DNA of 64,000 bases from Sodiomyces alkalinus F11 (Eukaryota; Ascomycota; Sordariomycetes; Glomerellales; Plectosphaerellaceae). The position numbers and the translations under genes were made by a program. The notes below the pieces were generated by a model, which worked only from the letters and a program-made list of their open reading frames with translations, was not told the origin of the DNA and did no database searches. Position 1 is the first letter of the stretch. The number at the start of each line of letters is the position of its first letter. Positions 34,820 through 49,720 of this stretch are shown here, piece by piece. The stretch covers positions 2,181,048 to 2,245,047 of the forward strand of contig NW_021167083.1 of the NCBI RefSeq assembly GCF_003711515.1. Direction: 5' to 3'.

Positions 34820-37800
34820 AGAGAGGTACTCCGTAACTAAATCTTTATAGTGATATAACTTAGGTTTCTAAGTATTTTCTTCTACAGGATAACCTTCTCA
34901 CTTAATAAGAAATTTGTAGCAGCGGCGTTTAGGGTACTAGCGTATACCTAAAATCCTTTTAACCTTAAACTTATTCTCCTTTTCCCCTTTAATATCTAAT
35001 AGCTACTTAGCCGGCGCTCCACGGCTATCTTAGTTAAAAGGCTTAAGCAAACTAATAGGGAAAATATTATAAATCCGAAGATACTTAGGAAGGTCGACCT
35101 TATAACTGAACCGGTGATTACCTATCACCTTAATAATCTTAAAAGGCCCGATATATTTATATAATAATTTTTGACTTAGGCGTATAATTTTTATATTTTT
35201 AGTAGATACTAAAATCTTATCGTGTAAATAAAACTCCTTTAGTGTATATTTACAGTTATAATAGTTAGCTATTACCCGATTACTAAGTAATAGTTACTTA
35301 TAAATTAACGTGTAGTTAAGAGATAGTTATTTTACTCTCTCTTCTGCTAACGTAGAGGGCCGTTTAACTTATAGTATAGGAGTATAGGGGCCGCGGGGGT
35401 TATAACTTATTAGGGCCTTAGCGGGTAAATAACGAGTAGCGGAATACTATAACGTGTTATATATAAATTCGGTAAGGTTTAAAAGATTAACCTAATTATC
35501 TTATTATTATATAACGTAGGAGCGAAGGTAATACTTAAGAATTTAGTTAATACGTTCGGTTTAGCTATTAGTCTACAGGTAGTACGTAGTGGAAAGGCGG
35601 TGTTTAACTTATAGTAAGCCGTATAGCGTGCGCTAAAAAGCACTTATAAAAAGACTTCTATAGTTGGAGATAATACTATCGGGTAGACTATATACCTTAA
35701 AAATATAGTGCTATAAGGTAGTCGCTAACCCCTTAGCTATAAGCTTACTAGAGGTAGGAGTAAAAAGGGAATATTTAGTTAGTCTATAGATAACTATAAG
35801 AATAGTATCTTTCTGCTTACCCCCCGGCCACTGAATAGGTAGTAGGCCGGTAATAAAATCTATTAAAATTTACTAAAATAGCTAGGTCGGAATAGGTAAA
35901 GGGGCTAGTTCGCGATAAGGAGTATAAGTGCGAGATTTAGTATATTACTAAAGAGGGTAGCTAGGTACCTACTAGCGAATATCCGTTGATATTCTAGGCT
36001 AATAAAAAGATTATTAAATTCGTTTTAATATCTTTATAATTCCCTAGTAACCTATAGTCGGGTTATCGTGGTGTAATTAAAGGATTATTAACTAAAGCTT
36101 AGAAGATCGAGGAATATAGACCTTACCGCGGAATTAAATACGACTATTAGTACCACGGGTCTATAAATTAGGCTCTCGCTAATTAACTATTAACTATCTA
36201 CCGGAAGTAAGAAAGTTATCTTCTTTTTAAGCTTAGTGAATATTATTAAGGATATTAGGTAGCTATTACTTATCCGGTGCTTAGGCGGGGGCTACTTAAA
36301 ATTTAGATATGAAATTATCTAGCACCTCCTAAGTAGTAATAAGACGTTTATTAGAAGCAGGAAGATAAAGAGGATTTTACAACAGACTATTGGTAGAGTT
36401 CTTATTACCCGGTTAGTGAATAATACGAATATCATAAGTGCTTAATTTATTAAGCCAGCGCACGTGCTTATTACTAAGCTTAGGTTTATCTAGTAACGTC
36501 TAATAATTAAGGTAGTCCGTTAGAACGTTAATAGTAAAGGCGCTATAGAGTATATAGTAACGCTAATGATAACACACCTCTATAATAGCTATAAGCTCGG
36601 TATTAGGAGTAGTATACTTTAATTTAGCGCCTTTAAGCTTACGTGAAAGGAAAGTAATTAGGCGCTAAACACGGTCCTTTAGTTAACTTAGGATAGCACT
36701 AATAGTAAAATTAAAAGTATTAGTTTTAAGGCGTATTAGTAATAAGGGGTTAAAATACCGTAAAACGGGTATAGAAAGAAAAGTATCCTTAAGTTATTTA
36801 AAAGCACGATAAAAATCTTTTAGTAGTTCGGCTAGTATATAGCCGCTGATACGTAATTAGTCCGTGAATAATCGTATAATTTTAGAGTAGTTATAAATAA
36901 AACGCCGGTAAAACCCTGTACATCCTAAAAAGACTTAAATTTAGCGAATAGTTATAGGCCGTCGCTAATTAATAATCGTATCCACACGATCGGGGTTTAT
37001 CTTAATACCTACTAGGCTATAGCGGAACCCTAGGAAGTCTACCTTATTAATTTTAAATTTATATTTTTCGGCGTTTACGTATAAGTCCTAATCGCGTAAT
37101 CTGCATAGGACTTATTTAACGTGTCGCCGATACTTAGTAAGGGAACGACTATAGATAAGAATATTATCTAGATAAACCACGTAAATAGTGTTAATAAGAC
37201 CGGAGAGTGCTTAGTTGATATACCGCTAGAACGTAGCGGGGGTATTAGTAAGTCTAAAAGGCATAATAAGGTATTCGAAATAACTATATTTAATACGAAA
37301 AGCCGTTTTCTATTTATCACCTTCCTTAATTCGAAGTCGATAGTAAGTATCCTTAAGATCTAATTTACTATAGATTTTCGATCTAATTAAACGGTTAAGT
37401 ATCTCGCTAATTAACGGTAGGGGAGTACGATCCTTCCTAGTAATCTTATTAAGGGCGCGGTAGTTAATATATAAACGTAACTTAGTCTAAATAATAGGCA
37501 CTTATTATCCTCTAGTTAAATAGTATAATCCTATTATTAATAACTAGGAAGTAACGCTGCTCGATCGATATTAAAAATATCTTTAAACTCGTGATAAATA
37601 GTAGGAATATTATATAAATAGGGAGGAATATTAGAATTAATAGTTAGATTACTAGGCTCCTCCTATTAAGTAACCGATAATATAACTCTACTAATCCGTG
37701 GTAAAGAAGAAAGATATTCGTTTATAGATAAAATAATAGTATAACGCGTGTTACATTTAGGCGAACGAATCTACTTTAGTATAAAGATAAGACAATAATA

Positions 37801-38150
37801 ATCGGAGGATAAAGGGTAGATCTACTCGTTAGTCCGCTAGTTAATAATAGGGTTAACGGCGTGGAGCTAAGTGCCGCCTAGAATAATTTTATATTTTATA
37901 TTCGTAGTAATATTAATAATTCGAAATTCCTCCTTCTATACTTTAGTAAGCGACTAACTATTAATCGCTTTAAAAAGTATAATAGTGGTGCCGTAAGTCT
38001 GAATCTAGATATCGGCTCTACCTAAAGTCTAAAAGAGATTTTATACTAGGCTAGCCGCTAAGCCGCTAATAGCTCCTAAAGAAGAACGGTCGATTAGACT
38101 AAATTCTATACCACTATTAAGTAAAGCTAGGATCTTAATCTATTCTTTAC
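34820..38150 (-). pseudogene. Gypsy-2 pol relic with chromodomain
   Basis: The protease shows an NSGIEFSLID-like active site near 38110. RT carries the YLDNILIYS form of the YxDD box at about 37150-37190. RNase H and integrase follow in gypsy order. At the C-terminus a chromodomain pattern (YKFLI, EGYPVEEN) appears at about 34960-34830. Stops are RIP-type. Confidence 0.83.
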
Positions 38151-38319
38151 CCCGCCGTAGACTAACTTTAACCTCTATAGTGGAGTTAGTAGTGCTCGGC
38201 TATAACAGGGATAATTCCTAATCGTTATTATTATATAACTCTATAACACGGGCAGGGATAGAGATAATATTAGAGCTAATAATAGGAGGAGGTTTAGTTA
38301 GACTACTAATAGTCTAGTA

Positions 38320-39120
38320 TTAGCTAGATAAAAAAGAATATCTTTACGGGTAAGTATTAGCGTAATAGCCCTTCGTATAATATTTAAAATAAGTAATCTT
38401 ACTAATAGAATAACGAATTAGAGGTACGGAAGTAGGCTAAGTATTCTGCTATTAGGTAGTAATAATATTAATAGCGTTATTATAGGAACGCTTAGTTCCC
38501 CGGAAGTCGTTATTACGACCGTGACGTTAAGAATAATTATTACACGACTAGTAGTTAATTACGTATTTACCACTTTTAGTAAAAACTAATTCGGCCTATC
38601 TAGCCCGTTAATCTAATTTACGATACGTTATCGGTAAGCCGCCTAATATAATAATCTAAGGGCGTAAATTATCTTGTAATTTTATGATTATAAAAATAAT
38701 ACCGATAATCTCCGGTAGGGGAATAAGGAGCTCGGATTCGAGTAATCGCTACTTAGCTTTAAAATTATCGTAGAATTAACGGGGACCCTACTATAAATCC
38801 TTATAGAATATACGTTAGACCGCTCGTAAAACTTAAGTATCACTATCTAGTATCTAATCGCGGAGCTAAGCTAAAAATTCGTCCTAAGATAGCCTACTAT
38901 TAGGCTACCGTCGGTTAGCCTCAAAGTTATAATCCTATCGTAAGGAGGGTATAAGGCACTATATAGTAAAAATAATACGGTTAGTGTTATCGTTAAGAGC
39001 AGGGTTAATAATACGAATCTACTATATCTACGTAATAAAAGATTTATATTAAGCCTATAAGGTAGCGGAAAAATAGGGATTTAGTATATTAAGTTTCGAA
39101 AAAGCAGGGTTCATTTTAAC
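38320..39120 (-). pseudogene. Gypsy-2 gag relic, N-terminally truncated
   Basis: The minus frame ends in a damaged CCHC zinc knuckle (YFKYYTKGYYANTYP, Cys read as Tyr) near 38390-38340. The upstream part loses similarity and RIP composition at about 39120. Confidence 0.65.
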
Positions 39121-39347
39121 GACGCTTTATTTGACATAGGTAATCTAGACGTGGGGCCAAGTTTCGAGCTAACTTTTCTAACCCTGGCAGAGATCTACAT
39201 GCTCCTTATCTTGCGTCTATTTTGTATTCCAATTAGTCGGCGAGTTACCCAGTTCAACAGGGCTTCAAAATCTCAAGCTCAGACCGGACAATACCCTACA
39301 GTCATGAATGCCTCTCACGCCTTCCTAAAAGCGCCCCTTCCGTAACG

Positions 39348-40606
39348 ATGCCTTGTTCCGAGCTCTGGCCTGCAAGGCGAAGCCTCGCATGGCGTCTTGG
39401 TTCAGCTGGCGTCATGGGCTTGACTGGGACCATATCAAGGGCGCTTTTGTACGGTCTGAACACTGTCCAGACGCAGAATCTTGTTTCTTTCCTGAAGCTT
39501 CTGGATCAGAGGAGATCTGGTGGGAGCCGGCAGGGTCTTCTGACAGGTACGCCGGTAGATGCATCTCGAACACCACGAGCCGTCTCAAATCACACAATCA
39601 CTGATAGCCAAGCTGCTTAGTTTCCAATCACATTAGCGTGTAAGTAATGCAGCTCGTTTCGAAATAGTTCATGGACTTATTCGTTCGCAGCCTGGATGAT
39701 CCGCTGATGTGGGGTGTGTTGCCTTTAAAGTATGCGTTTGACCCTGCCAACCTCAGATGGGGCCTTGGAGCCCATGACATATGCTTCAAGAAGTACGTGA
39801 TCACTTCATTCACTCTGATGTCTGGCAGACCGAACTGACAATCCATCCATATGGATAGGAAATTCACGTCTTCGTTCTTCACGCTTGGTCAAGTTTTGCC
39901 CACCTATCGACTGTTCCACTCACCTCATGGTGGTCTCTTCCAGCCAACAATGGCTGAAAGCATTCGCTTGCTCTCCGGAGAGGAACCAAGCCCGCCCTCT
40001 GAACCTAATGGACTCACGTTTGCAACCGACGCCGGCGATGTATACCCATCCCCATCGGGTTTCCGTCTGCGTAATGCTTGGATTCATGTCTTCCCAGAAG
40101 CCTGCGTGCACCAGCACCCCATGTTGGTCCTCCGATATTTCAAGTGGGGCGTATCTCGCCTTATACTTGAGTCGAACCCGGCGCCGCTGTTAGTGCCCAT
40201 GTTTATCGATGGGATCCAGCATATCATGCATGAACATAGGCGGTCGCCGCGCTGGCTACCTCGGATCGGGCAGAAAGTCCACGTAGTTTTCGGCGACGCC
40301 CTCGATACTGGCCACGTCTTTGGTCGACAGCGGGCAATTTGGAGGCGTTTGATAGAAGAGCAAGCGGGCCAAGCCAGGCCTCTCGTCGATCATAGCTATC
40401 CCGAGCAGCTCAAGTACGGCAGTGAGGCGATACAGCTTAGAATCGAAGTAGCAGAGACTGTGAGGAGTGCTGTAGCCGGTCTCAGGGGTGCATCCGGTTA
40501 TCCGCCTGACGACCCTACATTTGCATTGGCCAGAACCTGGCAGAGGGAGCCTCCTCAACGTCGCTTCAAGAGCCCAGTTGACGGGAGCATCGTGCACAAA
40601 GAGTAA
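39348..40606 (+). CDS. taz1: Tafazzin, cardiolipin-remodelling phospholipid-lysophospholipid transacylase
   Basis: Spliced model: 39348-39546, 39621-39639, 39691-39792, 39859-40606, about 355 residues, all phases closing. Tafazzin moves acyl chains between phospholipids and monolysocardiolipin on mitochondrial membranes. The acyltransferase motif HxxxxD is His70-Ile-Ser-Val-Leu-Asp75. Its His lies in exon 2, which is only 19 nt, and the junction to exon 3 completes Val73. Downstream are WGVLPLKYAFDPANLRW, SFFTLGQVLPT, HSPHGGLFQPT, HQHPMLVLRYFKWG and PMFIDG, all strongly tafazzin-like. The second motif reads FPEA rather than the usual FPEG. The start is uncertain: ATG at 39348 is in frame with the conserved part, while the upstream ATG at 39304 is in another frame. 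The gene lies about 230 bp from RIP-mutated Gypsy-2 but is undamaged. Confidence 0.92.
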
Positions 40607-41010
40607 TCAAAGTCTGGAATGAGGGTGACCAAGCTGTAAACGTCGCTGGCGCGCCATGCAATTACTTCCTACTGCAGCAAATGGCCTAATACTAATCCTG
40701 CAAGGCAAGCCGCTTGTCATTTCTTTTTTTCTTCCCGCTAGAATTTGGGCTCTGTAGCTGTACCGCCAATGTTGATGATACTCAGCTGTGGGCGAACTGA
40801 CTAAACGACGAATTGGCAAGCCTATTGTTGTCATGTGGATCCAAGACTGTCTTCCTTGCTTAAAACCATACATATGCGACCGAGTCCCAGGCAGGGCGTG
40901 TCCCCTTAGACGATTCAAGAACCTGTGATCTCCAGAGTAAGGAGCAGGCTGCCCGCCTCGCTGCTGCAGTTGTTTGGCAGCAGTAGTCTGGGCCACTTGC
41001 AGTCTGGTCA
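40607..41010. other. Intergenic region between convergent taz1 and Pho85-type gene
   Basis: 404 bp of normal composition between two stop codons facing each other. It presumably holds both 3' untranslated regions, and no other feature is seen. Confidence 0.6.
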
Positions 41011-42991
<1,981 letters not shown>

Positions 42992-43248
42992 TATCGAATA
43001 GACTATAGTCTTTTCGTTTATGTAATGGGCCGGATTACTAAGATTATAATCCGGGTGGACGCTGATAGAATCTATACTATATAAAATACGGTAGCAGCGG
43101 TTCCCTGACGGTCCGACACAGTTATAATTATATATAATTGCCTTAATTACTTTTAACCTATTTTAGAACGCTTTTAACTACGTATTATCTGATAATTAAG
43201 AGTCTTACTTACTAAGTGAATACCTACCCTTTACCTTTACTACTACCA
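42992..43248 (+). repeat. 5' LTR of Copia-B
   Basis: Aligns with 31386-31653 along its whole length, apart from small gaps. Confidence 0.8.
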
Positions 43249-43399
43249 ATTAGGAGCTCTGGAGTAGCTACTTTAAAGCTACGGCCGTTAATAATAACGT
43301 GTAGGATTATCTACGGCTTAATAATCCTATTCCCCCTCCTTAACGCCCTATTTTACCTTCCTATAACACCTTCTAAGCATCGAACGCTACTATATAAGC

Positions 43400-44802
43400 A
43401 GGCGCTATGCCTACGTAGCTATTAGATCTATCTCTTACTAGGTAGCGTGCCTACGAATCTACGATATAGCGTTAGAAGATATAGAGGGATAACCACGTTA
43501 AATACGCTAAAGGCATTAACGCCGTACTAACATAGTAGATTAATACTATTAATAAAAGCCGTAAACTACTCCTATTTAACGCCACCCCTTAAGGGACGTA
43601 TAAAGCTATTTAACGCGATACCGCTTACTATATAACTACGCGCCGCGTGGATATCTACGAAGAATATAACGAATACATTCGTATTACTCCGAATAGCCTT
43701 AAGAAGCTATAGGAGTAGTTAGTAAGATAGCAGGAACTATTAAAGTACCTCGAAAAGGTTATATCGATAACCGTAACGTATATTTAGGTGGTAGACTTCT
43801 TTAGAGGGATCCGCGGGATAGCTAGCCGCGATTAGACTAAGGCCGAGGGACGCCTTTTAGATAAGGAAGTAGTCCCCCCCGAGGATCTTTAACCCTTAGT
43901 TAATGATATATTAAGACTAGACTTAAAGACTAAGGAAAACGCGGTAACTATTACGCTATAGTATTCCCTGCACTATATACTAGAAGCGATAAGGGTAAAG
44001 ATATCTTAAAGGCATTAACTTAGCCCCGGAAAAAGGGTAATCGTGAGAAGAATAAAGCTAAGAATCCCGCTACCATAGTATCTTCCGCTATATTAATAGC
44101 TATACCTTCTATTACTTTAGCTATTACTTTAGCTAACCGCTCTTCTTCTAAATAATATAAATCTGCCCTCCGATAAGGGGAACGCTATCGCGTATATACT
44201 ACGCCTAGTCACGATATTAACGCCTACTACTTACTTATTCCCGGAACTAGTACCGGACGGTTAGATTATACACGATAGCACTAAAATAACCGTCTAACGG
44301 ATCCTTAGATATAACCCCGTAATACGCGCAGAAGTATAAGAACTACGCGCTACAAAGAAGGTAAAGAAGGATATAAGTCGGGACTCTATATAGCTTAAAA
44401 AGGCGTGACTCGTTTATAGTAGTATCCGTAGCGGCGTCTCCTACGCCGTCACCTTTACGGCGAGTATTACTACTAGTTACTCTCTTCGAGCCTCGGCTAT
44501 CCTTAACTCCGGTACCACTATTTATATCTTTAACGAATTTTCCCGCTTTTCTGATTTTATACCCGTAACGCGAGGAGACTATATTATCGTAGGTAGTTCG
44601 TCACTACCTAGTAAAGGTTATAGTAACATGACCGTGAGATTAAAAGGACCAATAAGAGGCCTCGATTTTAGGCTCTTAAGTATCGTATACTACGAAGATT
44701 TTACCTATAATTTAATCTCTAACTAATAACTACGACTACGAGGGTACTAGTAGGATTAAAAACCACTAAATAACTACCTTCGATATACTAATAGATTGAT
44801 AC
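43400..44802 (+). pseudogene. Copia-B gag and protease relic
   Basis: A helical gag-like frame (about 43600-44000) is followed at about 44500-44780 by a protease region: a NSGTTIYIFN-like form of the copia D-S-G-A active site, then VGSSSLPSKGY and a LISNQQLRLRGY segment (copia NLISxxxL). The frame breaks at the Gypsy-1b target site. Confidence 0.78.
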
Positions 44803-44807
44803 TATAC
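44803..44807. repeat. Target-site duplication of Gypsy-1b, left copy
   Basis: TATAC directly before the 5' LTR, repeated at 53430-53434 directly after the 3' LTR. Five bases is normal for gypsy integrase. Confidence 0.85.
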
Positions 44808-45011
44808 TATTACGGGCCATAGCCCGCGGAATAGTCCCCAGCAGTGGCCGGGACTAAGAAGCACGGACCTCCTAGTAAACCCCGTCCGATCCTATATATA
44901 CTTAGCCGCCTATACACCATGTATATTTTTCCTTTCCTCCTTTCCTTCCTTAATTCGAATAAACTATATTTTCGGCCTTAATACGTGAATAACTTTTAAT
45001 AAGCCGTTATA
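44808..45011 (+). repeat. 5' LTR of Gypsy-1b (204 bp)
   Basis: TATTACGGGCC start and GCCGTTATA end, the same length and alignment as 53226-53429 and 4967-5170. Confidence 0.95.
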
Positions 45012-45199
45012 TATTCGAACTTATAAGACTATAAGCTTTAACGCTTATATAGAAGGACGTCCTAGTCACTTCGCCCCGAGCCTACAAAGGCGCTAAGGGT
45101 AAGTCGTAGGGACCTTATATAATAAGATCGATAAACACGTATTATAATATGTATAGGAAGCGGTAAGGATATCTATCACCCCTATTCACGATATACTTA

Positions 45200-47640
45200 C
45201 TAGTATATAAGTAGCCCTTAAATGGTCTTAACTTAACCCGTACCTTATACCTACCACGCACCCGACGCCTACCCTAGTTATTACGCCCTTACCCTTACCT
45301 AGGCCTCTAAAGGTAAAGACTATTATACCCGTCCCGCTACTAGTACCTACGCTCTTATACCGTGTATAGTAAGTCGCTATCCCCGTAAACTTTAGTGGAA
45401 AACGCACGGAATACACCGCTTAGTCCTAAGCTATACGACTAAAGCTTAAACTTAATAGTCCGCTATTTTATAGTAACGAAGAGGCGTAGTATCTAATTCA
45501 CGCGTGCTTAGATACCTAGCCTTAATAGGTGGTTGATACCTTTTTTAGTAATAGAGGTATAAATAGTAATTTTAATCTAAATGACTTTATAGCTTACCTT
45601 AACCGTATATATAAGGACTATAACGAATAAGTCCGTGCTATTAACGCCCTATAATTAATAAAGTAAAAACCTAACTAGCCGTTTACGCGCTTCTTACCTA
45701 CCTCTACAAAAACCTAGTATAAGTAAGAGGCTATAATTAGGTAGACTATATTAAGATATGATTCCTCGATAACGCCCTAAACGATAGGCTATATTATAGC
45801 CTAATAGTAGCCGACCTCCTTAACACTTATACCGAGTAGGTTAATAAAGTATAAAAGATCGCGTAGAGATAAGAGAGTGCTAGTAAGTCGTACCGACTAA
45901 TTCCTATTGCCTATAAACCGGCTAAGGATATTAACGGCGATATCGCTATAGGTAAAGTTAATAAAGTTAGCGAGTCTAAAGGGTTCTAATAGAAACTTAA
46001 CCGCTATACGAATATTGTCAGGTGCCTGCAGCAGTGGTCATAATGGGTCCCCAGTATGAACCTATAGGGGTCTAGGCGTGCCTAGTCTAAGACCCCTTAA
46101 GGTATAAATAAAGCAGTTATTATACTAGTAAACAGAATAGTCCCTTAAAGTAAATAAGGTAGCCCTTAAGGAAGTAAATAAAGTAGTCCTCGAGGAGTAG
46201 CGGAGTATAGTCTTAAGGAGCGGAAGAGCCTCCCCTTAGAAGAGGGAGGCTAGCGATTAAGCTAACTCTTTGGCTATACCCACGTTTTAACCCTATTATA
46301 ATCCTATCGTGATTATACCTGGTTCCTTACTTAACCCTACCTTCTCACTCTTTACGACTACCTATTTAATATTTTAATCGCTTTACCCTCTAAGGGCGCG
46401 AAGACCGTTAAGGAGAGTCACTAAGATATCTAACTATTATAAAATAAACGATCCTACCTTCGATTTCGACAAGGCTGCTAGCCAGTTTAAGCGATAGCTA
46501 CGCGATAGCGAAACCGCCTTTATAGAGGACGCCGACGAGGAATATAACGGGAACACGCCGGGAACTAACACTACTCCTACTACTCCTACCTCTATTACTA
46601 CACCGGCACCTATTCCTGCTCCTATACCTACTCCTATCGCTAGCACTACCTCTACTACTACCTTTACCCTTATCACTATCCCTATTCCTCCTATAACTAT
46701 AACGGGACCCGTATAGGATCCTAACCTGCCCCCGCACGTAGACGTTAACCTAGCTATTCTAACGGATTAATAATTAGACGAACGCGTTAAATGGATAAAG
46801 GTATAAAACCACCGTAAGCGTAAGCTCGATTATCTTACTAAGCTAGAAACGGACACTACTGCCGTCGCTACTATCGCTACCGCCTTTATTAATCCCGCTA
46901 TCGATCCCTACCGGGCCGATATTACCCACCGTCGTATAGCTAAACCTCGATATCGTATTATCGTAACCCTAATAGGATCTTAGTATACCCACGATATATC
47001 CACGACGTTTTCTATACACGGGTCTACTATATAGGCTAAGTTTAATTTCCCCTTACCTAAATAGAATAGCGTATCCTAGGCTAAGTATCGCACGTTTATC
47101 TAGGAAACGAATTAAAGGTTTAACCTAGACTCTTAGTCCTTCCCTATAGACGCTGCGAAGAACTACTTCGTTATATCGTGCCTCCCCTACTACCTTAAGG
47201 AACGCTGGTAGGCTAAACTACGATATAAGTATAATAGCGACTCTAATCGGGTTAGCTAGGCTATACTATAGGCTTAGTTATCCTCTTAGGTTAACGATAA
47301 CGATACCCGTTTACGGGAGGTAGCGGTATAGATCTAGAGCGAGTCTATCTTATCTTAGAGAGAGGGCAAGTCCTACGCTAAGTTTATATAGCGGTGGGAA
47401 GCCCTGGAGTCGGAACTGCCGGACGAGCTCCCGGACTAGTAGAGAATCTAGATAATGCTAACGAGGGTCCTCCCACCTATCCGGGACTATATAGTGTCTA
47501 TAGGAGTTCTTAAGGACTACTAAGACCTGGCCCCGGCCTGCCGTAGGGCTAAGGCTTTAACCGTTAACGACGGGCTGGCCGTTACTCGAGTAGACTTCTA
47601 GTCTACTGTCTAATAACGTCGTTTCCGTTCACGCGCCCCA
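45200..47640 (+). pseudogene. Gypsy-1b gag relic
   Basis: The frame includes a Thr/Pro-rich low-complexity linker (about 46540-46740: NTTPTTPTSITTPAP type) followed by a helical capsid-like region near 46780-47580. RIP stops are frequent. The minus-strand frames at 45228-45416 and 46437-46737 are shadows of this low-complexity sequence. Confidence 0.65.
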
Positions 47641-48099
47641 GGATAAAGTACCTAGACAGCCACCTACGGTTCAATTAGTATCCCCGCGTCTACCCCTACG
47701 TCTGCCCCTACGCCTGCCCTAACCTCTACTCCTAGCTACCCTACACGCCCTAGACTATTATTATACCTCGACTCTATTACATACTATAACTATAACTAAG
47801 AGGGGTATTACGCCACTATATACCCTAGTCCTTAGATATAGCGTTCGAGTAATAATAACCCGAATACCTAACCGGTGTCTATATCCCGCCCCACGGTCGG
47901 CTATATTACGGGCGAGGTACCCTAGGAACTATACCCGCCTCGGACTACCCCTACTACTATACTAATAAAGGCACGCGTGTGCTTTCGCCGAGGTAGGGGA
48001 TAAGTATAAACGTCGGCCCTCCTCGACGGAGGCGCCGATATTAATATACTGGATCGGTCCCTCCTAAGACCTAGTTAGGTCCCCGAGGGATCCTTAATC

Positions 48100-49720
48100 C
48101 CGGTATCCTGGATTACGGAAGGATAAACGAACCTTAAGTCCCTTTATAGGATTATTACCACTACCGACTATTAGGATCGGAAGAAAATATAGCGCGTTAA
48201 GTTTTACGTTATAGACCTCGATCCCTAGGACGTAAAGATTATCTTATTAAGGCCGTGGCTTATAGCCGTTAACCCTAACGTTAATTAGTAATATAGCACG
48301 TGGACCTATCCCTTAACCTATATAGAGCTTGGTGTGGTTATATGACCGAGAGAACTACGTAAAGCAGTTAGATAAGCTAAGTTTATCCTTACTCTAACCT
48401 ATATAGGTTCTACGCGGGTTCCACGTATTGGCTATATCGGCCTTAACGGCCTAGAAAACCCTTTAGTAGGATATAGAGATATATTCTTAAACGGGGTCTA
48501 CCCTGGCCTAGATAAGGACTTAGTAGCTACCCCTACGCTGCCGGAATAGTATTAAAATTTCGCTAATATTTTTAACGTCCAAAACGCCGGGCGGCTACCG
48601 ATGCACTAGTAGTGGGACCACGCCGTTAAAATCGAGGAAGGGAAGAAGCCCCCCTACGGACTGATTTACCCTCTCGCCGCGTAGGAATTAGAGGTGCTGC
48701 GCTAGTATCTATAGGATACCGTTACGAAAGAGTGGATTAGACTATCTACTAGTCCGGCCGGCGCGTCTATTCTATTCGTCCCTAAAAAGAGTAGTAAGCT
48801 ATGCCTTTATATTAACTATAGAGGGTTAAATACAGTGACCGTTAAGGACTGTACCCCCCTGCCTCTAATCCACGAAATCCTAGATCGGTTATCGTTAGCG
48901 TAGTACTACACTAAGCTGGATCTTAAAGATACGTACTATCGATTACGGATTCGGGAGGGCGATAAGTGGAAAACGGCGTTCCGGACGAAATACGGCCACT
49001 ACGAATACCTTATTATGCTATTCGGGTTGACTAACGCCCCCGCGAGCTTGTAACGGTATATTAACCAGGCGTTAACGGGCCTTATCGATACTATTTATAT
49101 AGTTTACCTTAACGATATCCTTATTTATAGTAAGGACTTGGTTACCCACCGCGTGCACGTTCGCGAGGTTCTTATAAGGCTTAGGTAGTGGTCCCTGTAT
49201 ACTAACCCTAATAAGTGTGAGTTCGAGACTAAAGACGTTAAATTCCTCGGGTTTATCTATAGCCTAGATAGGGTATATATAGACCCGGCCCGCGTTAGGG
49301 CTACCCGCGACTAGGAACTCCCTAATAGTGTTAAGAAGATATAGGTCTTCCTGGGCTTTACGGGTTTTTATAGACGTTTTATTAAGAACTACTCTAAGGT
49401 GGCCGCCCCTCTTATAGACTATCTTAAAGGGGGACCTACTAGGGGCTACGCCGGGATTATAGTACTATCCCCGTAAGCTTAGTCCGCGTTTAAGGAGATA
49501 AAGGTACTATTCTAAAAAGCGCCGGTCTTATAGTATTTTAACCCCGCTTTACTAATACGTATTAAGCCCGACGCTTCTGCTTTTATAATTAGGGCTATTA
49601 TTAGTTTGCCCGAGGATAGGCTCTAGAGGCCCGTTACGTTTATATCTTTATACTAAAGTACTAAAAAGGGGCCAATAATATCGCGGCCGATATGCTCTTA
49701 TATTAAGAGCAGGATATACC
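48100..49720 (+). pseudogene. Gypsy-1b protease/RT and deleted RNase H relic
   Basis: RT motifs include [13 protein letters not shown] near 48755, LIHEILDRL near 48870, and the YxDD region as VYLNDILIYS near 49105-49130. RNase H is cut short: FISLYQSTKKG near 49650 joins directly to the AADML tail near 49685, losing the central catalytic stretch that Gypsy-1a still has. Confidence 0.82.

Larger units (their letters stand above)
33050..39120 (-). mobile_element. Gypsy-2: RIP-inactivated chromovirus, 5'-truncated
   Basis: Minus-strand order: gag with zinc knuckle (about 39120-38320), protease (about 38150-37850), RT (about 37800-37000), RNase H (about 36700-36300), integrase (about 36150-35200) and a chromodomain at about 34960-34820. 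An antisense frame follows at 33050-34420. The 5' LTR is missing: gag stops at about 39120 next to the tafazzin gene region. It is a different family from Gypsy-1, as protease and chromodomain sequences differ. Confidence 0.87.

Noticed and set aside
39353..39604. 83-codon frame overlapping tafazzin exon 1, and the 64-codon frame at 39151-39345
   Set aside because: Both are in other frames. Only the frame starting at 39348 gives tafazzin-like residues and closes in phase with exon 2.
46437..46737. Minus-strand low-complexity frames rich in Val/Gly or Ser/Arg
   Set aside because: They are shadows of the Thr/Pro-rich linker of Gypsy-1b gag on the plus strand.
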